DNA of 64,000 nt from Paractinoplanes ovalisporus (GTDB lineage: Bacteria; Actinomycetota; Actinomycetes; Mycobacteriales; Micromonosporaceae), in assembly GCF_016834655.1 (NCBI RefSeq), contig NZ_JAENHP010000003.1, positions 1-64,000 on the forward strand. Reading direction: 5' to 3'. Both the position numbers and the translations under genes were made by a program. Shown one piece after another: positions 15,301-23,629 of the stretch. The notes under the pieces were generated by a model. It did no database searches. It was not told where the DNA came from and saw only the letters and a program-made list of their open reading frames with translations. Each line of letters begins with the position of its first letter. Within the stretch, counting starts at the first letter, position 1.

Positions 15301-16409
15301 TACAGCTCGGCGAGACGGGCCAGATAGACCTCCGGCGGGTAGGCCCGGGTGGCCGTCAAGCCTTCGGCGACCACCCTCGTACGCAGATCGTCGTCGTCCA
15401 GCATCCGGTCCAGCGCGGCGGCGAGCGCGGGCGCGGTGGGCGCGCAAGTGAACCGGGGCGGGCCGCCACCCGGCCGCGACCCCAGGGCGGGGTCGGCCAC
15501 CACGACCGGCAGGCCGATCGCCTCGGCTTCGGCCAGCACGAGGCTCTGCGTGTCCGTCGTGGACGCGAACGCGAGCACGTCGGCCGCGCGGTAGTGGATG
15601 GCGACCTCCTCGCGCGGAACCGGCGGCAGCACGTCGACGTGGCCGGCGAGCCCGGCGGCGGCGATCCGGCGGGCCAACCCGGCACGGCCCTGCCGGACAC
15701 CGAGCAGCACCAGCCGGGCGCCGGGCCTGTCGCGGCGCAGCAACCCGAACGCGTCGAGGAGCAGCGCCGGGTTCTTCTCGGCGGTGGCGCGGCCCACCGA
15801 CAGCACGACATCGCCGCGCCGGCCCGGTTCCCGGGGTTCGGCCGCCTCGACCGGCGTGGGCAGAACACAGATCCGGGGGAGCCCGGCCGCGGTGGCGAAC
15901 TCCCGGAACCCGGCCGCGGTCTTGTCCGACGGCGCGATCGCCACCGCCATGCGCGCGAACATGCCCTGGCCCAGCACCACCAGCCGGGCCCGCCGGGCCG
16001 GGCCCGCCCGCGCCAGCTCCAGGAACTCGGACGGCGTCCAGCCCAGCCGCAGCCGCCACGCGCACCACGACGCGCCGATCGGGATCTCGGGGAACGTGTC
16101 CCCGTACGCCACCAGGTCGGTGTGCCACGTGACGACGAGCGGAACCCGCCACCGCTCGGCCATCCGGAACCCGGTCATCCCGATCGGCCCGCACGTGTGC
16201 ACGTGGACCACGTCGGCCGGCTCGCACCGGAACCAGGGCGAGGCGACGCGCAGCTGCCGCCCGGGGAGGGGCACGGACCGTACGCGTCCCGGCTCGTAGA
16301 AATCCACCTCGAACCCGGCCGCCCGCAACAGCCCGACCGTCAGGGCCGCCGACCGGGACACGCCGTCGGGGCGGCCCGCGAAGCTGTCGCAGAAGTGCGC
16401 GATTCTCAC
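15279..16409 (-). CDS. GT4-family glycosyltransferase (mannosyltransferase PimB/MgtA-like)
   Basis: 376 aa GT-B glycosyltransferase. The N-terminal domain starts M-R-I-A-H-F-C-D-S-F-A-G-R-P-D-G-V-S-R-S and has V-V-H-V-H-T and V-T-W-H-T-D-L. The donor domain has V-L-S-V-G-R-A-T-A-E-K-N-P-A near residue 205 and the E-x7-E-like stretch S-L-V-L-A-E-A-E-A-I-G-L-P-V-V-V near residue 295. It probably transfers a hexose from NDP- or GDP-sugar to a lipid or glycan at the cytoplasmic membrane face. It overlaps the acyltransferase gene by 4 bp (ATGA), so the two are translationally coupled, which suggests joint glycolipid synthesis. Confidence 0.83.
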   Translation of the reverse strand: MRIAHFCDSFAGRPDGVSRSAALTVGLLRAAGFEVDFYEPGRVRSVPLPGRQLRVASPWFRCEPADVVHVHTCGPIGMTGFRMAERWRVPLVVTWHTDLVAYGDTFPEIPIGASWCAWRLRLGWTPSEFLELARAGPARRARLVVLGQGMFARMAVAIAPSDKTAAGFREFATAAGLPRICVLPTPVEAAEPREPGRRGDVVLSVGRATAEKNPALLLDAFGLLRRDRPGARLVLLGVRQGRAGLARRIAAAGLAGHVDVLPPVPREEVAIHYRAADVLAFASTTDTQSLVLAEAEAIGLPVVVADPALGSRPGGGPPRFTCAPTAPALAAALDRMLDDDDLRTRVVAEGLTATRAYPPEVYLARLAELYRTTIGS

Positions 16410-17119
16410 GGCCGGGTCAGGGCACTCGCGATGGACGTCCGAGCGGATTCCCTCAGGGCCTGGGTGTCGTCGCCCGGGTCGATCGGCGGCAGCACCTCGA
16501 CGTGGACGTCGACGTGGTCACGCAATACGAGCCCGTGCCGGGGAAGGGCACGCCGCGTGCCGTGGACCGCGATCGGGACGACCGGCACCTGATGGCGTAC
16601 GGCCAGCTCAAAAGCCCCGTCCTTGAAGGGCAGCAGCTCGCCGTCGGAGGTGCGCCGGCCCTCCGGGAAGATCATGACCGGGGAGCCCGCGGCCAGCAGC
16701 CGGTCGCAGTGGTCCATCATCCGGCGCACCGAATCGGCGCTGCCCCGCACCAGCGGCACATAGTCGTTGAGCCGCATGTTCCACCCGATCAGCGGCACCT
16801 GGAAGATCTCCTGCTTGGAGACCCACTTGAACGGGCGGAACAGCGCGAACAGCACCAGGATGTCGATCAGCGACGCGTGGTTGGCGACCAGCACCGCCGC
16901 GCCGTGCCGGGGTGCCCGGTCGCGACCGGTGACCCGCAGCCGCCACAACGGGTTCACATAGACGTAGAACGACGCCCACGCCGACGAGTAGAGATGCAGC
17001 ACGACCCGGCGCCGGTCGAACGGCAGCGTCACCAGCCAGACCAGCACGGCGCCGGCGAAGAAGACCACACAACTGACCCCGATGAACGCCCAGTAGGCCA
17101 CCGAGAAGATCCGCAGCAT
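16406..17119 (-). CDS. 1-acyl-glycerol-3-phosphate acyltransferase (PlsC-like)
   Basis: 237 aa. An N-terminal transmembrane helix (residues 5-30) is followed by the PlsC domain with N-H-A-S-L-I-D (the H-x4-D catalytic motif, near residue 75), F-P-E-G-R-R-T-S near 150 and V-P-V-V-P-I-A-V-H-G near 180. Members acylate lysophosphatidate or related lipids at the inner membrane. The ATG at 17119 fits a leaderless start because TACGAT (17132-17127, minus) lies 7 nt upstream. It is coupled to the GT4 gene, pointing to glycolipid or phosphoglycolipid assembly. Confidence 0.85.
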   Translation of the reverse strand: MLRIFSVAYWAFIGVSCVVFFAGAVLVWLVTLPFDRRRVVLHLYSSAWASFYVYVNPLWRLRVTGRDRAPRHGAAVLVANHASLIDILVLFALFRPFKWVSKQEIFQVPLIGWNMRLNDYVPLVRGSADSVRRMMDHCDRLLAAGSPVMIFPEGRRTSDGELLPFKDGAFELAVRHQVPVVPIAVHGTRRALPRHGLVLRDHVDVHVEVLPPIDPGDDTQALRESARTSIASALTRP

Positions 17120-17148
17120 GGCCGACATCGTAGAGAATGGCGCGGTGA
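17119..17148. promoter_or_regulatory. Compact divergent promoter with overlapping -10 boxes
   Basis: ATCGTA at 17127-17132 reads TACGAT toward the acyltransferase (7 nt before its ATG). TAGAGA at 17131-17136 reads toward the plus-strand gene (8 nt before GTG 17145, 11 before ATG 17148). Both genes would be leaderless from one 30-bp region. Confidence 0.5.
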
Positions 17149-17624
17149 TGGACTTTCCACGGCTGATCGGCTCTCTGCCGGGCGCGCCCTGGCTCCCACC
17201 GGGGAGCAGCGCCGAGTTCTGGGCCGGCGACGACCTCGACATCCCCCGGCCCACACCGATCGTCCGGCTGCTGGTGACGCGGGGCGGCAAGGAGTTCTAT
17301 TGCGTGCCCACGGCCAACGGCCTCGACCTTCCGACCCTCTTTCTTGGTACGCCGGAAGGGTGGCGGCTGCCGGTCGACGGCGTGGCCGAGCTGTGCCGGC
17401 GGATCCTCGGGGCACCGGCCGAGACACGCTGCATCGGGTACGTCCGCAACATCGTCCCCGAGCCCGACGAGAGCTACACCCTGCCCGTCCCGGTGGTGAA
17501 CATCCTCGTCTTCACGCCCCGCGACCCCACGCTGGAACCGGTCGCGGGTGACGGGACCTGGGTCACCGAAGCCCCGGACGGACGCCACTGGTGGCCCGTC
17601 GTCCGCGAGGCTCTGCTGGGATAG
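17148..17624 (+). CDS. Hypothetical protein, possibly degenerate Nudix-like
   Basis: 158 aa from ATG 17148; GTG 17145 or ATG 17118 are in-frame alternatives. I do not recognise the family with certainty. A beta-rich N-terminal half (V-R-L-L-V-T-R-G-G-K-E-F-Y), a central helix V-A-E-L-C-R-R-I-L-G and a strand V-V-N-I-L-V-F-T-P-R-D recall a Nudix fold. The GX5EX7REUXEEXGU box is not intact, so phosphohydrolase activity is doubtful. It is followed after 4 nt by the APH-like gene, probably one operon. Confidence 0.6.
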   Translation: MDFPRLIGSLPGAPWLPPGSSAEFWAGDDLDIPRPTPIVRLLVTRGGKEFYCVPTANGLDLPTLFLGTPEGWRLPVDGVAELCRRILGAPAETRCIGYVRNIVPEPDESYTLPVPVVNILVFTPRDPTLEPVAGDGTWVTEAPDGRHWWPVVREALLG

Positions 17625-17628
17625 GGCC

Positions 17629-18555
17629 ATGGACCGTTCCCTCGCGCACTGGGCCGAGACCGCGGCTCTGCCTGGGCGGCGCATCACCGCGACCCGCACG
17701 CTCACCGGCGGCTACAGCAACGACAACACGCTCCTGACGACCGATGACGGTTCCCGGTACGTGCTGCGCCGCTATCTGAAGGCCAACAAGTGCGCGCTCG
17801 AGGAAGCCATCGCCCGGCGGGTCGCGACGGTGGTACCGGTCCCCGAGGTGATCGCCTCGGACCCCACCGGCGAGTCCGCGGGCGAACCCGTGCTGCTGTC
17901 GGCGTTCGTGCCCGGGCGCCCGGTCGGCGAGATCCTGGCCGAGACCGACGACCCCGCCCTGGGCCGTGACGTCGGCGCCACCCTCGCCCGCATCGGCAGC
18001 ATCGAGTTCGACGCCCCCGGTTTCTTCGCCGCCGCCGCTCTGACGCCCGGAGGCGCCCTGGAACCCGACGGCTTCGAACCCGTCGACGGTCTCGACCTGT
18101 TCGTCGACCGGTGCCTGCGCGAGGGCAACGCGGCCGGCCACCTCACCGGCGCCGAGCAGGACGCGCTGCGGCGCTACGCCTCCGACGTCGCGCCGGAACT
18201 GGCCGCCCTCAAGGGATCCCGGCGTCTGGTCCACTCCGATTTCAACCCCAAGAACCTCCTCGCCACCGAGCACGAGGGCGGCCACCGGCTCAGTGCGGTG
18301 CTCGACTGGGAGTACGCGTTCAGCAGCAGCCCCCTGGTCGACATCGGCAACATGCTGCGTGACCCGCGCCCACCGGCCTACCTCGACGGGTTCCTGGCCG
18401 GCTTCCGTGACGCGGGCGGCGACCTGCCCCCGAACTGGCGCCGTCTGAGCCAGGGCCTCGACCTGTTCGCCCTGGCCGACTTCCTGACCCGCCCGCCCGC
18501 TCACCGCTACTTCCAGCGTTCCGTCACCCGCATCCGCGACCTGCTCGGCGCATAG
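17629..18555 (+). CDS. Aminoglycoside phosphotransferase (APH)-family kinase
   Basis: 308 aa with a protein-kinase-like fold. The N-lobe has L-T-G-G-Y-S-N-D-N and the V-L-R-R-Y lysine-region equivalent. The catalytic loop H-S-D-F-N-P-K-N-L-L carries Asp204, and the metal-binding L-D-W-E-Y-A-F carries Asp226. Members phosphorylate aminoglycosides, choline, homoserine, fructosamine or other small alcohols or amines; this one has no context that names the substrate, so resistance should not be assumed. The start is 4 nt after the preceding stop. Confidence 0.82.
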   Translation: MDRSLAHWAETAALPGRRITATRTLTGGYSNDNTLLTTDDGSRYVLRRYLKANKCALEEAIARRVATVVPVPEVIASDPTGESAGEPVLLSAFVPGRPVGEILAETDDPALGRDVGATLARIGSIEFDAPGFFAAAALTPGGALEPDGFEPVDGLDLFVDRCLREGNAAGHLTGAEQDALRRYASDVAPELAALKGSRRLVHSDFNPKNLLATEHEGGHRLSAVLDWEYAFSSSPLVDIGNMLRDPRPPAYLDGFLAGFRDAGGDLPPNWRRLSQGLDLFALADFLTRPPAHRYFQRSVTRIRDLLGA

Positions 18556-18612
18556 CACGTATCGCCACGCCGCGATTGACCCGGCCCGCCGCGAGCTGCT
18601 GCGATCGGGGGC

Positions 18613-19839
18613 GTGACCAGGACGTTTCCCGCTGGGTTCCGCTGGGGTGTCGCCGGCGCGGGCCACCAGACCGAAGGCGGCAACCACACCAGCGACACAT
18701 GGTTCGCCGAACACGTGAGCCCGACCGTCTTCCGCGAGCCGTCCGGCCCGGCCTGTGACGGTTACGCGAGGTGGCGGGAGGACGTCGGCCTCGCCGCCGG
18801 GATGGGCCTGACCGCGTACCGGTTCTCGGTCGAGTGGGCCCGGGTCGAGCCGCGCGAGGGCGAGTTCGACGCCGCCGCCCTCGACCACTACGCGGCGATC
18901 GCCGGCCGTTGCCGGGAACTCGGTCTGGCCCCGGTCGTCACGTTCAACCACTTCACGGCGCCGCACTGGTTCGCCGGGCGCGCGGGCTGGCTCGACCCCG
19001 CGGCGCCGGCGCTGTTCGCCCGCTACTGCGACCGGGTGATGGCCGCGTTCGGCGACCTCATCGAGGTGGCGGTCACGCTCAACGAACCGAACCTGCCGCG
19101 CCTTCTCACGTGGATGCCGCTTCCCGATCTCGTACGGGACCTGGAACGCGCGACCCTGGAGGCGGCGAGCCGGGCCGCCGGAGTGCCACGCTACCGCCTC
19201 GCCAACGTGGTTCTCCCCGAGGAGCTGGACGCCATGGCCGACGGGCTGACCGCCGGACACGTCGCCGCGCGTGCGGCCATCAAGGCGCGCCGCCCGGACC
19301 TGCCGGTCGGGTTCTCGCTGGCCGTGGTCGACGATCAGGTCTCCGGCGACGACCCGAAGGTACGCGACCACAAACGCGATCAGGTCTACGCGCGCTGGCT
19401 CGACCTGGCCCGCGACGACGACTTCCTGGGTGTGCAGAACTACGAGCGGATGCGGTACGACGGCAACGGGCTGGTCGAGGGCGCGGGCCTCTACGCCGGG
19501 GTCGACGTGGGCTCGCTCGGCGGGGCCGTGCGGTACGCGTACGGGGAAACGGGTGTCCCGATCCTCGTCACCGAGCACGGCATGGCCACCGACGACGACA
19601 CCCGGCGGGCCGCCTACATCGAGCCGTCGCTGGCCGGGCTGCTCGACGCGATCGACGACGGCGTGCCGGTGCTCGGCTATCTGCACTGGACGCTGATGGA
19701 CAACTTCGAGTGGGTCTTCGGCTACGGCACCCGCCTCGGGCTGCACAGCGTCGACCGGACGACGTTCGCCCGCACCCCCAAACCGAGCGCGGCGGTCTAC
19801 TCGGCGGTGGCGCGGGCGAACGGCATCGCCCTCCGCTGA
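18613..19839 (+). CDS. GH1-family beta-glucosidase
   Basis: 408 aa, somewhat shorter than the usual 440-480 aa of GH1 enzymes. The acid/base motif is T-L-N-E-P-N with Glu158, and the nucleophile motif is V-T-E-H-G with Glu321. The aglycone-side W-T-L-M-D-N-F-E-W near residue 357 is intact, so it should hydrolyse a beta-glycoside with retention. There is no signal peptide, hence cytosolic. The N-terminal F-P-A-G-F-R-W-G-V-A-G-A-G-H-Q-T-E-G is a close variant of the family start. The GTG at 18613 begins exactly there. Sugar specificity cannot be told. Confidence 0.88.
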   Translation: MTRTFPAGFRWGVAGAGHQTEGGNHTSDTWFAEHVSPTVFREPSGPACDGYARWREDVGLAAGMGLTAYRFSVEWARVEPREGEFDAAALDHYAAIAGRCRELGLAPVVTFNHFTAPHWFAGRAGWLDPAAPALFARYCDRVMAAFGDLIEVAVTLNEPNLPRLLTWMPLPDLVRDLERATLEAASRAAGVPRYRLANVVLPEELDAMADGLTAGHVAARAAIKARRPDLPVGFSLAVVDDQVSGDDPKVRDHKRDQVYARWLDLARDDDFLGVQNYERMRYDGNGLVEGAGLYAGVDVGSLGGAVRYAYGETGVPILVTEHGMATDDDTRRAAYIEPSLAGLLDAIDDGVPVLGYLHWTLMDNFEWVFGYGTRLGLHSVDRTTFARTPKPSAAVYSAVARANGIALR

Positions 19840-19843
19840 GGCC

Positions 19844-20791
19844 TCAACGAGAGGCGGACAGGGCAGCCAAGCCGGGGCGGGTCGGGGAACCAGCGGGGGC
19901 CGGATCGGGCTCGATGACAAAATCCTCGGGCCAGACCGTCAGCTGCAGGCTCCGGCCGGCCGCGGCCACCACGTCGTGCATGTTGGACGGCTCCAGCGTG
20001 TCCAGGCGGAACAGCCGGTCGTCGCGGTGCACCGGATCGGCGCGCAGCCACTCGTCGAACCCGTCGAAGTCGGTCCGGCCGGTCGCCAGGTAGGACACGG
20101 CCCGGCGGAACAACTTCGGCCCGATGACGAGCTTCTCCAATGAGGCCTCGTCCGGCACCACCGCGGCGCCGTCGGGGTCGGCCGTCGACCGCGGCCACAC
20201 GCCCTTGCCGGCCGCCCGCGCCGCCCGCGACGACGCCGCCAGGTGGGCCCGCAGGGTGGTCGGCAGCGTGCCGTAGAACGCCGGGTACGTGTGCCCGTCG
20301 GCCAGCAGCGCCGCGTTCACCGACTGGTCGACCAGGGCCTCGTCGACGAACACGGACGACCCGTCCGGCTGGTCGGCCTCGCCCGCGTAGACGAAACCGA
20401 TCATCCGTCCGTTCGCGTCGATCCCGTTGGACAGCACGTGACCGCGCAGGCTGTCCTGGTCGGCCGAGCGGACCTTGTTGGGCAGGTCGTCGAAGAAGAC
20501 GACGTTGGTGAACCCGAGCCGGCGCAGCAGCTCGTCGCGGGCCAGGTCGGCGCCCGCGAGCTCCTGATGGGTGTCCTCGAAGTGGGTCTCCAGGGCGTCG
20601 ACCGCCTCCAGCCGCACGGAGATCCCGCGCCGAGTGATGCCGGGCGGGCGCCCCGACGGCCGGGGCAGCCCCTCGACCAGCCCGGGGGTGTCGGGCCGGA
20701 ACTTGATCGTGTCGCCGTCGGGCTCCGGGCCTTGGCGTGGGATGTCGGGGTAGCGGATGACGAAGCTTCCGCGCAGCAATGTGTAGCTCAT
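19844..20791 (-). CDS. SNase/thermonuclease-like protein
   Basis: 315 aa, no signal peptide. Residues 25-185 follow a staphylococcal-nuclease (TNase) pattern: D-G-D-T-I-K-F, then I-S-V-R-L-E-A-V-D-A-L-E-T-H-F (family V-R-L-x-G-I-D-A-P-E), G-R-M-I-G-F-V-Y, V-N-A-A-L-L-A-D-G-H-T-Y-P and A-A-R-A-A-G-K-G-V-W-P. The Arg/Asp/Glu catalytic positions appear to be kept. The C-terminal 110 residues are unassigned. A leaderless start is likely, with TACGTT 7 nt before the ATG at 20791. A nucleolytic role is inferred. Confidence 0.7.
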   Translation of the reverse strand: MSYTLLRGSFVIRYPDIPRQGPEPDGDTIKFRPDTPGLVEGLPRPSGRPPGITRRGISVRLEAVDALETHFEDTHQELAGADLARDELLRRLGFTNVVFFDDLPNKVRSADQDSLRGHVLSNGIDANGRMIGFVYAGEADQPDGSSVFVDEALVDQSVNAALLADGHTYPAFYGTLPTTLRAHLAASSRAARAAGKGVWPRSTADPDGAAVVPDEASLEKLVIGPKLFRRAVSYLATGRTDFDGFDEWLRADPVHRDDRLFRLDTLEPSNMHDVVAAAGRSLQLTVWPEDFVIEPDPAPAGSPTRPGLAALSASR

Positions 20792-20824
20792 GGCGCCGAA
20801 CGTAGGCTCGGCGGCGTGGAGCCA

Positions 20825-21715
20825 CTAGGAAACGGTCCCTGATCTGTCCCTGGGCTCGAACGCCAGCCGGGCCCGGATCTGATGGAAGCCGGCCGCCTCC
20901 AGATCGGCGATCGTCTCCGTCCGGGTCGACACCACGTCGGCGATCACCTCTTCGGCGCCGCCCTCGGCCAGGGCCCGCAACGAGGCGGCCAGCAACCGTT
21001 CGCGGGCTCCCGGGGCGGCGCCGGGCAGCACGCCCAGGTAGACCAGCATGGGCCAGCAGGCGTCGCCCGCCGTGCCGGCCACTCCACCGCCGTCGCTTTC
21101 GTCGTCGAGCACATGCCAGGCTGCGGCCGGGCCGGTGACCCAGGGGACCGGGTTGTGGGCGAGGTCGAGGCCGGCCACCGTACGGGCCGTCTCCGAGCCG
21201 GTCAGCACGTCGGGCTCCGGGATCCTCGCCACCAGTTCGCCCGCTTCCTCGCCGGTGGCGGCGCGAACTCCGTCCCCAGCGTGCGCTCCGGCGGCTGCGC
21301 GAACCCCGCCTCCGGCTGGCGCTCTCTCGGCGGCGGCCGGGGCGGGGCCGGTCCAGCGGAAGCGGTGGCGTTCGACGGTGGGGACCAGGCCGGCGAGACG
21401 GGCCGCCTCGGCCACATTCGCGGCGACGGGCAGCACGGCGTAGAACGGGTAGGGCCCGCCGAGCGCCTGGTGGGCCGCCGTGAGCAGCGCGGCGCCGGTC
21501 TCGGGGGAGTCGTCGAGGTCGAAGCGCTCCAGCCACGGGTCGCCGACCGAGTCGGGCGGGAGGACCCACGCGGCGCGCGCGACGATGACGCCGTCGCGCA
21601 GCGCTACCCACGTACGGGAAAGATCGAAGCCGCCGGAGGCCAGCCCCTCGGCGAAGCCCGGGCCGAGCAGCGGAACCTCGGCCGGAAGCAGATTGCGGCA
21701 GACGACGGAACTCAT
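20825..21715 (-). CDS. GNAT-family acetyltransferase (two-domain)
   Basis: 296 aa, twice normal GNAT length. The N-terminal part ends with a strand/helix pair (V-A-E-A-A-R-L-A-G-L-V-P). After an Ala/Gly-rich linker of near-repeats (residues about 130-160), the C-terminal part has P-G-A-R-E-R-L-L-A-A-S-L-R-A-L-A-E-G-G-A and L-E-A-A-G-F-H, the acetyl-CoA-binding helix and terminal strand. Only the C-terminal half seems able to bind CoA. The ATG at 21715 has a GGAGG site. A short leader ORF with its own strong ribosome site lies just upstream. Substrate unknown. Confidence 0.72.
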   Translation of the reverse strand: MSSVVCRNLLPAEVPLLGPGFAEGLASGGFDLSRTWVALRDGVIVARAAWVLPPDSVGDPWLERFDLDDSPETGAALLTAAHQALGGPYPFYAVLPVAANVAEAARLAGLVPTVERHRFRWTGPAPAAAERAPAGGGVRAAAGAHAGDGVRAATGEEAGELVARIPEPDVLTGSETARTVAGLDLAHNPVPWVTGPAAAWHVLDDESDGGGVAGTAGDACWPMLVYLGVLPGAAPGARERLLAASLRALAEGGAEEVIADVVSTRTETIADLEAAGFHQIRARLAFEPRDRSGTVS

Positions 21716-21749
21716 GGAACCTCCAGGGCGCGATGCATGCGCCCCGGAA

Positions 21750-21800
21750 TCAGAACCGCGGAGACGCCGGGCCGCGGAAGGGGCGCAGAACGTGGGACAC
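21750..21800 (-). CDS. 16-residue leader peptide upstream of the GNAT gene
   Basis: A GTG at 21800 is preceded by GGAAGGAGG with a 7-nt gap, the strongest ribosome-binding site in this region. It opens a 16-codon frame, V-S-H-V-L-R-P-F-R-G-P-A-S-P-R-F, that stops with TGA at 21750-21752, 34 nt before the GNAT ATG. A strong site for so short a frame suggests an upstream ORF or attenuator. It is three-quarters hydrophobic, Arg or Pro residues. No hairpin pair was clear, so the regulatory role is inference. Confidence 0.45.
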   Translation of the reverse strand: MSHVLRPFRGPASPRF

Positions 21801-21842
21801 GATGCGACCTCCTTCCGGGCTCGAACGGCGTACAGGGAGAAT

Positions 21843-22478
21843 TTAGCAGTACGAATCGAGCAGGTTCTGCAGGGCCGTCTTCTCCGCCGACTGCAGGGTC
21901 AGATTCCAGTAGTACTTGACCCCGATCCACATGCGGGCGTAGGTGCAGCGGTATGCGGTGCGTGACGGCACCCAGGTCGACGGGTCCTGGTCGCCCTTCG
22001 AGGAGTTGACGTTGTCGGTGACCGCGATCAGCTGCGGCCGGGTCAGGTCGTTGGCGAAGCTCTGCCGCTTCGAGGTGGTCCACGAACTGGCGCCGGACCG
22101 CCATGCCTCGGCCAGCGGCACCACGTGGTCGATGTCGACGTCGGACGAAGCGCTCCAGGTCACGCCGTCGTAGGGGGAGTACCAGCTGCCCGAGGTGGCC
22201 GCGCAGGCCGAGCTGGTGACGACGTTGCTGCCGTCCCGCTTGAGCACTGTCTCGCGGGTGTTGCAGGTGCCGCTGATCGTGATCCAGTGCGGGAAGAGGT
22301 CGCGCGAGTAGCCGCTGGCCGAGCCCTGCGTGGCGACGGTGAGCGCGTTGAGCTGCGACTGGGCGGTGGTGGCGGACGGGATGTTGGGCGGGGTGGCCGA
22401 GGCCGGCGCGGCGGCGACCAGGCCGACGGTCACCACCCCGGTGACCAGCAGCGAGATCCGTGTGACGAGACGACGCAT
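21843..22478 (-). CDS. Secreted HNH endonuclease family protein (DUF1524-like)
   Basis: 211 aa. A signal peptide covers residues 1-29 (ending A-P-A-S-A). The nuclease core has D-I-D-H-V-V-P-L-A-E-A-W near residue 115, then F-A-N-D-L-T-R-P-Q-L-I-A-V-T-D-N-V-N-S-S-K-G-D and Y-A-R-M-W-I-G-V-K, the typical His-Me finger layout of extracellular DUF1524 nucleases. Four cysteines suggest disulfides in the exported enzyme. It probably scavenges phosphate or nucleotides, or degrades foreign DNA. A 9-bp inverted repeat lies 12 nt upstream of the start. Confidence 0.85.
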   Translation of the reverse strand: MRRLVTRISLLVTGVVTVGLVAAAPASATPPNIPSATTAQSQLNALTVATQGSASGYSRDLFPHWITISGTCNTRETVLKRDGSNVVTSSACAATSGSWYSPYDGVTWSASSDVDIDHVVPLAEAWRSGASSWTTSKRQSFANDLTRPQLIAVTDNVNSSKGDQDPSTWVPSRTAYRCTYARMWIGVKYYWNLTLQSAEKTALQNLLDSYC

Positions 22479-22489
22479 GACCTGCTCCT

Positions 22490-22516
22490 ATCGACATCCA
22501 TCAGATAGATGTCGAT
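22490..22516. promoter_or_regulatory. 9-bp inverted repeat upstream of the HNH nuclease gene
   Basis: ATCGACATC (22490-22498) and GATGTCGAT (22508-22516) are perfect inverted arms with a 9-bp spacer, 12 nt before the ATG. An operator for an unidentified regulator is likely; an RNA hairpin in the leader is the alternative. Confidence 0.55.
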
Positions 22517-22553
22517 CAGTGTGCGGGTCGGGGTGGAGCGGCAGTAGATCCCG

Positions 22554-23609
22554 TTACTGTCCTAAGACGGAACGAATGGCGACGCGCAGGCGACGGGCGG
22601 CCTCGGTGAGTTCGGCCGGGGGCAGATGCGAGAAGCTCAGCCGTACGTGGTCGTGGCCGCCCTGCCGATCCACGAAGAACGCGGGTCCCGGTACGAACGA
22701 GGTCCCGTGCTGTTCCGCGACCGGCAGCAGGGATTCGGCGTCGACCCCCTCGGGTAGTTTCAGCCAGAGGAACCAGCCGCCGGCCGGCCGGTCGGCGTCC
22801 AGGGCGTCGGCGAGGGCGTCGCGGTGCTGCCGGTAGCGGTCGCGGAGCAACTGGACGTGCCGGTCGAACGCGCCCGACCGGCCGAACTCGGCCATGGTGA
22901 GCGCGGTGGTGTGATTGACGCCGCCGCCGCTGTGGACGTAGCCGAGGTGGGCCAGCCTGGTCACGATGTCGGGGGTGGCGGTGATCCAGCCCAGTCTCAG
23001 GCCTGGTGCAACTGTCTTGGCGAAGGAGCCGAGTCTGATTTGCGTTTTGTCCGTTCTGGGTGGCGGGGTCTCGTAGTAGAGCTCGTTGTACGGGTCGTCC
23101 TCGACCAGCGTGACGCCATTGCTGGCGTGGATTTGTCGGATTTCCACGGACAAACTTGCTCCCGTCGGATTGCTGAACGTCGGGACTACGTACAGGAACC
23201 GTGGTTGGCGTTTTGTCTGGACAGACCGGACCTCGTCGGGATCGTCGGCATGCACGGGGACGAGCTCGACGCCGAGATCGGTAAGGATCTTGAACGCGTA
23301 GTGGTACGTCGGCGAATCCACCATCACGACGTCGCCCGGCCGGGTCAGCACCTGGGTGATCAGCGCGAGCCCGTGCGAGGCGCCGGCGGTCACGAATGTC
23401 GCGCCCACTTCGCCGGTCCGCTCGGCGATCCACTCGCGCAGCGGACCCGGGCCGGGCTCATGGCCGTAGGTGAGAGCCTTCCACCCGTACGTCCGCAGGG
23501 TGGCCTCGGACGCGGCGGCCCACGCGCCCGTCGGCAGCAGGGACGGCAGCGGATGCCCCCACCCGAGATCGAGGATTCCGTCGCGGTGCTCGAACTGAAC
23601 GATCGTCAC
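22554..23609 (-). CDS. PLP-dependent aminotransferase (2-aminoadipate/aromatic type)
   Basis: 351 aa fold-type I aminotransferase without the GntR head of MocR proteins. Visible motifs are V-T-A-G-A-S-H-G-L (phosphate cup), Y-V-V-P-T-F-S-N-P-T-G, V-E-D-D-P-Y-N-E-L and G-S-F-A-K-T-V-A-P-G-L-R-L-G with the PLP lysine at Lys198. It should transaminate an amino acid with a 2-oxo acid. The internal stretch 23020-23220 is clearly less GC-rich than the flanks. The GTG start at 23609 is 17 nt from the start of a divergent 2-hydroxyacid dehydrogenase; the two could act on the same 2-oxo acid. Confidence 0.82.
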   Translation of the reverse strand: MTIVQFEHRDGILDLGWGHPLPSLLPTGAWAAASEATLRTYGWKALTYGHEPGPGPLREWIAERTGEVGATFVTAGASHGLALITQVLTRPGDVVMVDSPTYHYAFKILTDLGVELVPVHADDPDEVRSVQTKRQPRFLYVVPTFSNPTGASLSVEIRQIHASNGVTLVEDDPYNELYYETPPPRTDKTQIRLGSFAKTVAPGLRLGWITATPDIVTRLAHLGYVHSGGGVNHTTALTMAEFGRSGAFDRHVQLLRDRYRQHRDALADALDADRPAGGWFLWLKLPEGVDAESLLPVAEQHGTSFVPGPAFFVDRQGGHDHVRLSFSHLPPAELTEAARRLRVAIRSVLGQ

Positions 23610-23629
23610 TGAACCAGAATGGGGGCATG
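23607..23629. promoter_or_regulatory. Symmetric -10 driving two divergent leaderless genes
   Basis: CAGAAT (23615-23620) is 6 nt before ATG 23627. The same bases read on the other strand give CATTCT (23621-23616), 6 nt before GTG 23609. One quasi-symmetric element (CAGAATG) thus sits exactly where a -10 is expected for both genes. Confidence 0.5.

Noticed and set aside
17629..18555. APH-like kinase and the nucleotidyltransferase at 49.6 kb as aminoglycoside resistance genes
   Set aside because: Both families have many non-resistance members and no resistance context is visible.
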